NCBI GenBank assembly: GCA_018136815.1
Contig: CM030933.1
Location: forward strand, 4,442,597-4,506,596
Length of the DNA stretch: 64,000 bases
From: Isochrysis galbana
Lineage: Eukaryota > Haptophyta > Isochrysidales > Isochrysidaceae
Reading direction: 5' to 3'
Position numbers and translations under genes: made by a program. Under the pieces are notes generated by a model. The model had not been told where the DNA came from, made no database searches, and was given only the letters and a program-made list of their open reading frames with translations. This document shows, in pieces, positions 54,081 to 64,000 of the stretch (its first letter is position 1; each line of letters starts with the position of its first letter).

Positions 54081-56319
54081 AAGAAAAGCAGGGCCAGTGC
54101 GACTCCCACTCCAGCTCCAACTCCGAGTCCTTTCACACCCATCGCCCCAAATGTAATAGTTGGACGTCTCACTTTGGATTATCTTCGGTGGGTCGCTTGG
54201 ACAGGAGTTTCCACACGAGAAGGATTACACACACTACGAGCACGATGCCTCCGATCACGATTGCGACCCCCGTGGCGAATACTTTCGTTATTGCAGCTTG
54301 TAATTTGTCTTTTTGTTTAGCCGCTGCTGAGTCCGAGTCACACTCGATGGGGGGGGGGGGCTATGGCTCGCCCAAATATGCAGAAATATGTAAAAATAGC
54401 TCGCTCACAAAAACTGGCCCAAATATGTTCCTAAATAATTACATATTTTGGCCGGGCCCTAGCTGCAGCCATGCGGCTGAGCGAGGAGGGGAGGGTTTTC
54501 GGCTGCAGTGGCTCAACGAGCGCGCGCAGACACGACGAGCGGGCGCGATTCACTGGGATGGGCCTGGAGGGGCCCATCCCATCCCGTGCAGCAGCTCCAT
54601 ATCGCCCTGGCACCATCATGGTGACCAGGGCGGCTGAGAGAAGAGAGAGCGACGGCATCGCTCGCAATCTCTTCGGAACAGAACCGGATAAAATTCCTCT
54701 TACAATTCTCTCACACCACTATCACACGCACATTCACGGTAACACGTAGATAACTAACGTAACGGGATACGCGAAGAAAGGGGGGTGAGCGGGAAGGAAA
54801 AAGAGGAAAGAAAAAGGAAAGAAGAGAGGAGGCCCGTCGCCTCTCCTCACGTGAAGAGAGAGAAGAGAGGAGATCTCACAGGACTGAGAAAGTAAACATA
54901 GGAGAGGACGGAGGGGCATCCGTAACAGAGGGGAATAGGAGTGGCTACTGAAATGAATCCCAAAGGCCCGCGCGCGAGGCGAGAAAATTAAAAGTTTTTT
55001 TTGCCACCCAGAAAACATAAAGACAAAGCTAGGCGTGCTGCGTGCTAGCATGCTGCGTGGAGTGATTTGTGTCGGCGTGCATATCAGCAGGCTAGTGACA
55101 GTAGTGGTATTTGCAAGTAGTATTTGTTTTCAATATTTGTTTTATTTCTGCCGCCTGAGCGCCTAGATAGCCTATCGCTATCTCACGATCACACGATCAA
55201 GAGCCATTACTGTAAGGCGAAATAATTGCACTTACTACAACATTTCGAGGCTAAATTTAAACTAATTCGGCCGGGTTGTATGGTGCCGGAAGAAGTACAT
55301 GCTGCCGTGAGCAATCACGGCAAAAAAGAAGAATACACGGGGATTACCCGGAGTCCACCGACGAAAGGTTGTTGCCAAAGTTGTCGACCACTTGACCACA
55401 AAGCAACGCCGGTGATTATGGCTCGCCGTGGCCACGTCGGCATATAGGGAAAACAAAGAAGGCGTCGAGAGGACTTGTACGGACGAGTACGTGGCCGTGG
55501 CTCAGATGCCATCGTGGCCAAATAAACCTGGTTGTTCTAGAACATGAGATGCAAAGCGACGAGAGTAGTGGCTAAAAGCAAAAGTACAAATCTCGAGCGA
55601 CGAGTGTCGCGCTTTCCGACGGAGCCGTACAAGAGCATCGCCGCGAAAGTATAACGAAAGTAGTCTATGGACAACTCGAAGCTCGATGAGAGAGCTTGGC
55701 TGAGTGAGCATGCCCGCACCTCTACTCGAACCAAGACAGAGACTCGTAACAAGATAGAGCTACCCTTGCCAGGGGCACGCCAACAGCTACCGCAGTGTTC
55801 ACCTCGGGCGCGCCCTGGCCGTTCATGTGCAACGTGCCGTCACAGTGCCTGAGCAAGGAGTGGCTACGTGCAGGGCAGCGTCGCCGCCGTCGTCAAGTCG
55901 TGAATCGCTGCCGGGCTGTGCTTTTGCGTCGCTTTCTTGGCTTTGGCCCGAGCCGAGGCATGCGCCGTTGGGGACGACGGCGCCTTCGGGCAGCGGCAAG
56001 CACGCGGGTGTCGAGTTGTTGGTGAGGTCAGCAGCGATTGGAGCGGCGGTAGACATGTTCTTGGTGGTGGTGGCAAGAGCAGTCGCTGTGGGCGGACGTG
56101 CAGCTTGGGGGTTGGCTACTACCCCAGTGGAGGGTGTCCAGCGTGCGATGACTCGTGCCGGATCGTGTGTGGCCGCTTCTGCCGCCGAGGTTGCCACGCG
56201 GGCTAGTACGACCTGAGCCATCCAAGGCGAGGAGTGCTTTTCAGTCAGCCATACAGCATGCTGCAACCTCTCCCATCCATGGTCGGCGCTGCACCCGCAC
56301 ACAGTGACTCGCCATCGCC
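54081..56319. other. Long intergenic stretch, no gene assigned
   Basis: Scattered frames (for example 55226-55447 + and 56302-55823 -) have no family motif. AAATATG-rich sequence lies at 54375-54450 and GA-rich sequence at 54790-54900. A transcribed non-coding or fast-evolving gene cannot be excluded. Confidence 0.45.
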
Positions 56320-58375
56320 CTAGTGCTCTCTCACCTCACTATAGTGTGACGCACTCTCAGGGCGTGACAGGACTACCGAAGTGAAGAAGTCAAAGTTTCG
56401 CCTGCCATAGCCGGTGACAGGATGCTCGTTGGTAGTAAGGTAGAGCCCGGAAAGCGGCGGTGGCGCCTTGACGTCGGTCCCGAGGCCCATCTCCGCCGCA
56501 GCTAGGATGCGCTGAATGTCGCAGTGGCCGTGGGCGCGTGTGAGGCCGTTCAAGTCGTCTGCAAATGGCAATGGCAGAGGCTAGGCTGTGAATTGGCGTG
56601 AGGGCGAGCAGGGCCGCCTCCCGAGGAGGCAGCGCTGCGGCAGGCGTGTGGTTGTCAGGGTGGGCCACGACTCACCGGCGGTGTTCACTTCCCACGGCGT
56701 GCCGTCAGGGGCTCGCACATCCGCAATCGCGACGAACGGGTCGTGTCGATGGCCCGGGATCTCACTACGTAGAGTCCACTTGATGAGAGGCAAGGTAATC
56801 GCCTTGAGCCGCGGCGAGGGGGACGGCGTGAGCTCGCTGCCGGCTGTCGCAGACGGATGCGACTGCGCGGAGCCACCGCGAGTAGTTGGCCCTACCGGAC
56901 TGCTCGATCCCACGCGCACCCGTTCCTCGTGCAGGCTTGCAAGCAAATACGCCACGCAAGCTGCCTCCTGCAGCTTTTCCCTCTCCACGGATGCCGCGAT
57001 GGCCGATGGTGTCGGCTCGACGCCCAGGGACGCGAGCGCCATGCGCGCACGCCGCTCACGCCGGGCCTGCTCCAAGAAGAGGTCCATCTCAACCTCTGCC
57101 GCCGACTTTTGACGCTTCGCAAGTGCCCGGTCTAAGGATGGCCGGGCATGCCCCGACACCGCTGGAAGCGCTGGAAGTTGGACGAGTGGGAGCTTGGAGG
57201 CAGGAGCAGCCGCGGGCGCGCGGGTTGCCTGCGGCCGCGGCTGCAGCGCCTGCGGCAAGGGCAGTTGTTGCTCAAGGTGCGGTGGCTGATGCTGCGGGTG
57301 CTCCAAGACACCTTCGATCCGGGGCGAGCCAAGGGAGGAGCCCGGATGCGAGTTGGCGCGTGAGCTCGAGACGGACCCTCCCGACGGAGAGGCTGTCACG
57401 CCGTGGGAAGCTGCCGGCGTGGAGCCACGCGCGGCAAAAAAGTGCGGCGACTCAATGCTCCTCGCTGTCTCGATGTTGGGCAATGGAGGTGGGCTCGCAG
57501 TCGCCATGCGCACTGACGCGCCGGGGTGCACCTGCGCAACGGGGCACACGACGGCTCGGACCGCGAAGGGCGTGGGAAAAGGGCGGCGAGGGCGGCGCCC
57601 GCCCTGGAGCCGGTTGCCATGATGGCCGTGCACGCGGGCGAACGCCACGCGCTCACACTCAAAGGAGCGTAGGCGCACCAGCGTTGCCGCGACGTAGTAC
57701 TCGCCCCCTGGGAGGTGTCTGAAGAGCAGTCCGGGGATGTGCACGCCATTCCGATAAAAGGCGAGCACGCGCTGGTCCATGTCGCAGTACAGCCCAACAC
57801 GGTCACCGCACAGGAAGATGCATCCGCCATTGGCTACACGCGCCGAGGCGGGCGCGCCCTGTACGCCCCCGCGCCCATTGCGCACGCCCGTGTAGTTGTT
57901 GTCAGCCGCGCCGCAGTCGTCGACGCCAAAGAAAGCATCACGCATGCACGCGAGGCCGTTGACCTGAGAGCGTGCGCGGTGCGAGAGGGGAGGAGTGGGC
58001 TCGCGCACGGGGCAAAGTTGCGGACGAGTGGCGACAGGGGGCGCGGAGGAGAAAGGGAGGAGGAGAGCCCATCGCAAAGCCACCGCAGCGTGTCCAACAC
58101 GGCGATCGGCGTCTCACCTCTCCGAAGGCTTTTGCCCTCCGAGTCGCAGCATCTGTCATGAGGAGTCCGCACATGTAGAAGCCTCCGAGTGGTTCTCCCG
58201 CCGCCCTACCGTGCCGCTCGAACGTCAGCTCGACGAAGGTGGTGCCTCTGAGGGGAAGCGGGGTGTGCGAGCGGACCGACTGTCCGATGCCGTGGCGGTT
58301 TGCAGCGAGCGAGGAGGAGACGGAGATGGCGGGGCCGCGGCCGGACGTTGTCATGGCCCAGCTGGGTGGCCACAT
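56320..58375 (-). CDS. SPRY-domain protein
   Basis: Three exons, 58375-58118, 57963-56676, 56558-56320, phases balancing, 594 aa (or 587 from ATG 58354). The SPRY/B30.2 domain spans exon 1 (PLPLRGTTFVELTFERHG, GGFYMCGLLMTD) and the start of exon 2. Exon 2 continues FFGVDDCGAADNN, then CIFLCGDRVGLYCDMDQRVL and AFYRNGVHIPGLLFRHLPGG, the typical GD.VG..D...+.FY+NG core. SPRY domains bind partner proteins, often in ubiquitin ligase complexes; no catalytic domain is attached. The middle (residues 190-330) is Pro/Gln-rich, followed by a coiled coil (KSAAEVEMDLFLEQARRERR). Exon 3 (DDLNGLTRAHGHCDIQRILA) is ankyrin-like in composition. Confidence 0.75.
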
Positions 58376-58476
58376 AGCTTGAGCGCCGCCGGAAGGAGGG
58401 GGAGGGGTGTGGGAGTGTGGGGGTGGGGTGGGGTGGGGTGGGTGGGTGGGTGGGTGGGTGGGTGGATGGGTGGGTG

Positions 58477-58507
<31 letters not shown>

Positions 58508-58514
58508 GGGGGGG

Positions 58515-58571
<57 letters not shown>

Positions 58572-59500
58572 GGCCGACAGGGACGGGGGACAGGGGGGCC
58601 TCTCTCCCCTTTTCGGGGAAGTAAATGGGGGGGGGGAAGAAGAAGAGAGAGGGAGGGAGGGAGAGAGAGGGAGGAGAGAGAGGGAGAGAGGAGGAGGGAG
58701 AGCGGAAGAAGGGGAGATGAGAGAGGGAGGCAGAGAGAGGGAGGGAGGGATGTGGAGAAGAGAGAGAAAGAGAAGAACAAGAGTAGGAGTACGATAGAGC
58801 TGGTGGAGTAGGCGGCTGCTCGCTCGAGCAGGAAGGAGATGAAGTTGAGAAGTTGAAGAGAGGAGATCTTTTTTCGGTCGTTGGGACCGCTATGAATAGA
58901 GAGTACTTGGGAGGCCCAAACAGAGAGAAGGGGTTCATGTTTCGTGGAGGGAATCCTGGATGCGCGGCGAGGGGGGGCGGGGGCGGGGGGGGGGGACAGC
59001 CGGTTATTATTTATTGGAAGGTTGCCCCCCCCCCCCCCCGCCCCACTTCCCGCCCCGCCGCCGGCCCGCCCCCTGCCCAAGCACAAAGTCCTCTACTCTA
59101 GATCTTCTATTCAGTGATTGTACTTCGGTTGACTTAGAGCTCTGAAGCCCCAGCCGTCCGTGACGGTTTAATTGGGTCTCACCGATTCATTGTGTATTGT
59201 GTCTCGAACCATCGCCGTCTCTGGACCGCTGGACTCGTGCTACACCTCATCATGTACAATACTGTACTCGCCACTGACTAGCCCCCAGCTATCCCATGGG
59301 CATACATAAGGTCGCCAGTTCCCCTTAACCCCCGTCAACCCTCTCCCCCTTCCCCAGTAGAGAAAGAGCAGAAGAAGAAGAAGAAGAAGAAGAAGAGCAG
59401 AGAGGAGAGAGATCGGACGAGCTCGCCCGCGCTCATGCCAGGTGAACCCACTGCCCACTGCCCCCTCCTTGCTTTGCCTGCTGCTCATGCACGTGTGCGG
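58376..59500. other. SPRY gene upstream region with microsatellites
   Basis: GGGT repeats (58430-58475), a G run (58492-58517), GA repeats (58518-58567), GGAGGA tracts, a C run (59026-59040), CTCTACTCTAGATC (59090-59103) and an AGA repeat (59365-59397). Frames here are compositional. Confidence 0.6.
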
Positions 59501-59597
59501 AACTAAGTTTATACTTAGTTCGCCCATGGGGGGGCACGAGCCCCCCCCTCTCTCCACTCTCCACTCCTCCCCTGCCATGGGGGAGGAACCATGGAGT
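59501..59597 (+). repeat. Hairpin head, truncated
   Basis: AACTAAGTTTATACTTAGTT is a perfect stem-loop, followed by CGCCCATGGGGGGGCACGAG with a C7 run (second stem) and CCATGGGGGAGGAACCATGG. It cuts the 5' side of the retrotransposon pol relic. Confidence 0.8.
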
Positions 59598-59639
59598 CCC
59601 TCGCCAACTTCGAACCGACGCCGGCTCGAATCTTTGCTC

Positions 59640-60530
59640 TCGGTTAGTGGACCTAGTCCTCAAAGCGACCGGCACGGACTTGAGCACTACTGAAGCCTAT
59701 CGCCACGAAGGCGTAGGGCTAGTGGAAAGAGCTCAACAAACTCTCCTCACGATGACCCGAGTCTCCAATGAAGGCGGCGCCCATTGGGTCGACCACCTCC
59801 CGTTTCTTCTCATGTCTATGCGAGCGACCGCCGGTCGCGTCGTACCCAAGTCACCCGCGGCTATCTTGTTTGGTCGGGAGCTTCGTCTTCCAGCTCAACT
59901 TGCTCACCCTGCTCCTGTTCTCGAGTTGCTTCCATCTCGACCTCCATGCGATGCTGTCACCTACGCCGCCGAGCTCAATAAGAAGCTTCTCGAGTCGTGG
60001 CGTTCCGCCCTCGAAAGTACTCAAGAAGCCCAACGTGAATCGATGCGCTCCGCCTCTCAAAAGTCTAAACTCGGTGTCACGTTCAAACCAGGAGACAGAG
60101 TTTGTCGTCGAATCCCTGGCCACGCCAACAAACTTCAATATCTCTACTCCGGTCCCTACCGAGTAGAAGAAGCAATCTCGGCCACTCGCTACCGTCTACG
60201 CGATCTCGAAAATCGTCAAGTCAAGGATGAATGAAGTTCACATTTCCAATCTCCGTCCGTACCTCACCGTCACCGATTCGTCTCCGCTCGCTGAAGATGA
60301 GTACTTGGTCGAAGAGTTACTCGATCGCAAGCAAGGGCGATGGAGTTGCACTCAAGTATCTCGTCAAGTGGCGCGGCTATCCTCGTTCTGAAGCTACTTG
60401 GGAGTCTCGAATTGAGTTGCTTCGGCGTTGTGCTGATCTAGTTGAGTCGTACGACAGTACGACACCACTTTCGACCGCCGTCCGGTTCAACCCCAAGCTC
60501 ACTCCGCTGTAGACTCCTCTTCAAGTCCAA
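59640..60530 (+). pseudogene. Ty3/gypsy pol relic: integrase C-terminal half and chromodomain
   Basis: The frame 59647-60234 encodes the end of the integrase core (LVERAQQTLLTMTRVSNEGG, WVDHLPFLLMSMRAT, ILFGRELRLP) and the barrel-like domain (FKPGDRVCRRIPG, LYSGPYRVEEA). After TGA at 60232 the sequence continues one frame over with VHISNLRPYLTVTDSSPLAE. It shifts again at about 60330 to a chromodomain (VALKYLVKWRGYPRSEATWE). Two frame breaks plus 5' loss make this inactive. A chromodomain after the integrase is the hallmark of chromoviruses. Confidence 0.85.
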
Positions 60531-60880
60531 GTTCAAGTCCCCAGTCTAATCAAGTTCCACGTCGAATTCAAGAGTCAAATCGTATTCCTCCTGATCTGCC
60601 TTCAAGTCGTACCCGTTCTCGTTCACGTTCGTAGCGCTAAGTCGACCGGAAGTGGATGATTAGCGTCGCGTCAGCGCCTGACCCAGCGCAACTGCCCGAG
60701 CAAAACTCCTGTAAAAGGGAGAACGTGGTAGGACGTGACGTACGAAATCGGGGGCCGCCGCGCTAAGCTGCCGATTTTGTGCTCGCTTTGGATCCATGGG
60801 TTAGTCCTCCTCTTCTAGGTCTCTCGTCTCGTATGGTTAAATGAACTCTCTTGGCTCGACATCGGGAGACGTCTCGATTT

Positions 60881-60892
60881 TAAGTCGGGGGG
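60881..60892 (+). promoter_or_regulatory. Polypurine tract next to LTR
   Basis: TAAGTCGGGGGG immediately before the LTR start TGTTGTATTCC, in the position expected for priming of plus-strand DNA synthesis. Confidence 0.7.
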
Positions 60893-61644
60893 TGTTGTAT
60901 TCCTGCCCATCTGAAGGCTGTAGGCATGAATATTCGTGTAAGGTACGCGCTCACAATTACAATTGAACCGTTCCCCTGTTGCCACTGACGCACAAGACAC
61001 ACAGATTCGGATTCCCCATGGTCTCAAGTCCAGGTTTGCAGATTTTGGTCTGAAATTTGCGATTCGAATTTTGTTTTTGCTGTTACTATAATTGTTGGTT
61101 CGTTTAAGGTAATAAACCGGCATGACTTCGACTTCTCGTTCTGCAGTCGCTCTGCGAGACTCTCTCTCTCTCTCTCTCTCTCCGTCCGCCTCTCCTCGGC
61201 CGACGGCAGGAAGATTCGTCCAAAACATTCTCCGGTCCCAAGATATCTCGTGGGGGGTCTCTCCGCGCTCCGCAGGGAAAGGACGCGATCTCGCTCCGAG
61301 ATTGGCCTCGCGCCCTCCCACGCTGCCCCGCCGTGCCCTCGGTCCCTCGCCCCCCCCGCGGCAGGTTCTTTCCCTCGGCGTGCCGTCCGTCGCCTCCGGC
61401 CCTCTTACTTACCTTCTCTTGATGTCATCAAATGTTCCGTGACCGTCTGTTGTCTTCTCTCATCTATCGGTCATATCTCCCCAACGAGATCTGCCCTCGT
61501 TGTGTCGGCCTCCCCTCTGTCGCATGTCTGCGCGTTGCTGAGTTGCCCTGGTGCCGACGCCTGGCCGTCCGTCCAGGTGTGGTTAGTTTTCGCCCCGTTT
61601 GGGTTAGTTTCGTGTGGCTCGGTGTCCTCGAGCTTTTTGTAGCA
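60893..61644 (+). repeat. LTR shared by two tandem element relics
   Basis: Starts TGTTGTATTCCTGCCCATC, provisional end GTAGCA at 61644. It is preceded by pol and a polypurine tract and followed by a leader and a gag start, so it serves as 3' LTR for one copy and 5' LTR for another. The outer 500 bp match 6710-7215; the inner 240 bp are unrelated to that LTR. Confidence 0.75.
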
Positions 61645-61810
61645 ACTTCGACGAGGCCCACCGTGTTCCCAAGCGAGTCCCCCCGAGTTCCCGAGTCTAT
61701 ACTTCGAGTCAACGAGTCAATACAAGTCAAGCACGCGCCTGAGCCACCCCCAGTCGCGTGCCACCACCTCCCACAAGCCTCCTTCCGCACTTCCGCGCCC
61801 TCCGTGCGTC

Positions 61811-61952
61811 ATGCGTCGTGCGTCGATCACCATGCCCGTAGTCAACCCCGAGGAAAGCTCCATGAGCTCCCCGCAAGAACCGCATTCCGCGCTAGCTGCC
61901 GGCGCGCCCTCGCAGGCAATCTCCAAGAGTGAGATGAGCCTTGCTCTGACAA
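61811..61952 (+). pseudogene. Truncated gag start of the methyltransferase retrotransposon
   Basis: First 47 codons match the intact gag at 5959 with a single change (Thr12 to Asn), then the sequence breaks off into AT-rich DNA at 61953. Confidence 0.9.
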
Positions 61953-62624
61953 CTATATGTACTAGTATAATGTATAATATATGGACATTGTTGATGGCTC
62001 AACTTCAACTTGAACCTGTTCCATATTCCATATCCATATTCGACGCGGAACGTGACCTTACAGGTGCAAGATGCTTGACTCCCCTCTCTCCTTGTGGCTT
62101 GTGGCCCCCTTCCTCTCTCTCTATCTACCGCCCCTTGGGCGGGTGGGTGTGTATGGCATAATAATCTAACTGAGCATTAGTACCACTACTCTCACTAGCC
62201 CGGTACTAACACGACAACCCTCAGTGCACCTGCCCGTACACCTTGACGCGTGCTGATGCCACAGATACATACACCTATGCACCCCTCCACATCTCCCCCC
62301 TCGCAGGCCCCCGGCTCCCATTCTAACTCCCCACAAGTTAGAATGAGGGAAAACCCATTGAGGCGGTCCGGTCGACGCCGGCCGACTCTCCGGGAAAAAG
62401 CCGGGGGGGGGGGAGGAACTCTCGTCAACAAAGGGGAACGGCCCTTACCAGCTCGCGCCGTGAGCGATCCTCGAGAAATAAGTGGCCGCGACTCGAGTAA
62501 CCTGTGCCACTCCTAGGGTACTCTCCTCGACCTTGGGTCACTCCCTTCTCTCTCCCTCCTGTCGCCAGCCGCCCCCTACCCGTTTGCTAACGCAAACAGG
62601 GCCTGTTTCTCACCGCACTCCGTC
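61953..62624. other. Intergenic, nothing recognised
   Basis: AT-rich junction then mixed sequence; AACTCCCCACAAGTTAGAA-type short inverted repeat near 62326-62346. No gene. Confidence 0.45.
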
Positions 62625-63088
62625 GGGGGGGGTGCAAAATCCCCCCTCTCCCTCTCTCCACTCTCACCCCGCGTCGTCCCTGTGGCGCGTCGCCATGCGC
62701 GCGCCCTGGCCTGCTCTCAGAGGTCCTGTGGGGGCTCCCAGAGGGCCAGCAGGGCAGCTCAGGGGGCAGTGGAGGCTGGGGCTCAGCCCCTGGCCCCCCC
62801 TGCCTCTCCCACGCTTGCCACGCTGGTCATGGGAGCCTCCCAGAGGCCCCTGTATGCCTGGCGACCAGGGACAGGGGGGGAGTCAGCTCGAGGGCAGGCC
62901 CAATGCGGGCGTGGGAGTGCGGCTCGCGGCCCGCGCCCACTGCGGGTCTGGGCTGTCTTGTTGAGTGCCCTGCCCCTGCCAGAGGGCAGGGGCTGGGGTT
63001 GAATGTACGGGCCCACCCCGGGGGGTGTCCGCGATGGAGAGAGGGGGGCGCGAGGCCCCCATTGACCCCCACTTATAAAAGTAGGTTG
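62625..63088 (-). mobile_element. Hairpin-headed non-autonomous retroelement (copy D, diverged)
   Basis: Minus strand from 63088: CAACCTACTTTTATAAGTGG, GTCAATGGGGGCC, CGCGGACACCCCCC and a GC-rich body whose 62690-62880 part matches the bodies of copies B and C (GGGGGCAG.GGAGGCTGGGGCT). The head matches 22586-22740. The left limit is approximate. Confidence 0.7.
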
Positions 63089-63552
63089 AGGGTGTGTATG
63101 GCATATCAACGCACCCGAACACAAGACACAAGACTCAAGACTATCCTTTCCTGCGTGTGAATGTGAATGTGAGTGTTCGGTTTAAGGTTTAACAGTAACC
63201 GTCGTTCACACTAAGGAGTAAGGAGCCCTTCTTCTGTTCGGACTTCGTTCTCCCTCCCTTCCCTTCCTCTAGTGTGCTGTGCGTAGGCCGTGTAGTGATA
63301 ATAATATCTCTACGAGGGTACGAGGGATATCAACCCACCCGAACATAAGACAATCCTTCCCTGCGTCCTGCGTGTGCGTGTGAATGGGGCTTGTCCATGG
63401 AGCGGTAGCATCTACTTTACTAGGGCTCTAGAGCTCTATTTTTTGTCCTCTGCTTGCTTCTGGTCGGTGCGAGGTGGGGTAGGAGAGCAGCGGCGTGGCG
63501 GGACAGTGGGCGACGAGAGGGCAGGGACTTTGGGGCGGCTCTCTGTGCGTGG
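63089..63552. promoter_or_regulatory. Upstream region of right-edge gene
   Basis: CACCCGAACAHAAGACA and TCCTTTCCCTGCGTG-like motifs occur twice (about 63110-63160 and 63338-63375). A TCTACTTTACTAGGGCTCTA block lies at 63411-63440, about 115-140 bp before the ATG. Promoter role is inference. Confidence 0.3.
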
Positions 63553-63957
63553 ATGGGCGCGCGACACGCGATTACCGCGCTGGCTGGGCTCGCCTTTGTC
63601 GTGTGTGCTATCCAGTTCGGCGCGTTCGCGGCGTTGCGAGGTGCAATCGCTCAGCGGCCGGCAAGCGCTCGCTCGCGCCTGAGAGAGAAGCAGCCAGGCA
63701 GAGGCGGGGAGGGCTCGTGGGCAGAGGCACTCCGCGGGTGGGACCCCACCCTCGAACCAGACCCGCCGGGAGACACCGATCTCCCTGAGATAGGGCGCAA
63801 GCAGGGAGAGAGGCGGAGGAGGGATGAGGATGAGACAAGGAGCACCGCAGCAGCCGAGGGAAAGCGCGAAGGGATGGGGACGGCGCCGGCCGGATGCGCG
63901 CGCGTGCGCTCCGGGCGGCTGCTTCTCTATGCTGCGCACTCAGGAGTTGGCAATCAG
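63553..63957 (+). CDS. First exon of a type II membrane protein, possibly O-fucosyltransferase-like (partial)
   Basis: ATG 63553 opens a frame with one signal-anchor helix (ITALAGLAFVVCAIQFGAFA), then an Arg/Glu-rich stem of about 85 residues, and ends at SGRLLLYAAHSGVGNQ before a GTGCGAGC donor at 63958. The LLY..HSG..NQ pattern after a stem is how the catalytic domain of GDP-fucose protein O-fucosyltransferase-like enzymes commonly begins. Only this short motif supports the family, so it is tentative. The rest lies beyond the right edge. Confidence 0.45.
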
Positions 63958-64000
63958 GTGCGAGCACGAGCGCGAGTTTTGAGGCCTCTCGGGCTGGTGG

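Noticed and set aside
57938-59086. Minus-strand 382-codon frame with Pro/His/Thr and Leu/Ser runs
   Set aside because: Only its C-terminal part (from about 58375) is the SPRY gene's first exon; the rest translates the GGGT and GA microsatellites.
61640-61700. Primer-binding site after the LTR
   Set aside because: No TGG-start match to a tRNA 3' end was recognised; the T-arm-like TCGAGTCCCACC in the 6.1-kb copy is in sense orientation and not complementary to a tRNA end.

Overview
The window looks like nuclear DNA of a single-celled photosynthetic eukaryote. Its genes are GC-rich and cut by short introns, nearly all GT-AG. One gene belongs to the plastid-associated DUF1995/LPA3 family, and two others act in mitochondria (holocytochrome-c synthase and a mitochondrial carrier). 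The mix of GC-rich genes, long homopolymer and CT/GA tracts and many retroelements suggests a haptophyte-like alga. That placement is inference; no rRNA or tRNA gene was seen that would settle it.

Layout. 1-7215: the 5' half of an LTR retrotransposon on the minus strand (LTR, 928-codon gag-like frame, one in-frame TAG, then more than 1,050 open codons running off the left edge). Past the TAG lies a Ser/Pro/Glu-rich linker and then a complete DNA cytosine-5 methyltransferase domain that resembles the short enzymes of bacteriophages more than eukaryotic DNMTs. This is the most striking object here. Two more decayed copies of the same domain lie at 48.85 and 53.55 kb, and a tandem relic of the same retrotransposon (integrase, chromodomain, LTR, gag start) lies at 59.6-62.0 kb.

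Host genes: holocytochrome-c synthase fused to a twin CX9C domain (8.2-9.9 kb, +); a multi-pass membrane protein (11.5-13.5, -); a DUF1995 protein (16.0-17.9, -); an uncharacterised protein with two repeats (20.6-21.7, +); a RING-finger relic (23.8-24.5, +); an unknown gene interrupted by a repeat (25.0-25.6, +); a mitochondrial carrier (26.0-27.0, -); an eight-exon aldehyde dehydrogenase (29.1-31.7, -); a small polytopic membrane protein (33.6-34.6, +); a five-exon 2OG-Fe(II) oxygenase (36.5-38.1, +); a FYVE-like protein (42.5-43.5, -); a BMT2/SAMTOR-like methyltransferase (45.9-48.1, -); a leishmanolysin-type peptidase (49.8-52.7, +); a SPRY protein (56.3-58.4, -); and the first exon of a probable type II membrane glycosyltransferase at the right edge (63.6-64.0, +).

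The gaps are filled mostly by one non-LTR retrotransposon family: five pieces of its reverse-transcriptase ORF, and about a dozen non-autonomous derivatives that begin with a short hairpin whose stem sequence changes between copies while pairing is kept. One derivative (38980-39738) is flanked by a perfect 17-bp target-site duplication. Other curiosities are a pair of 184-bp AT-rich tandem units carrying GC palindromes (43.9-44.3 kb) and CTCTAGAG-rich blocks upstream of several genes. Exon boundaries were read by eye from splice signals, frame and family conservation; most phases balance exactly, but none was tested against transcripts.
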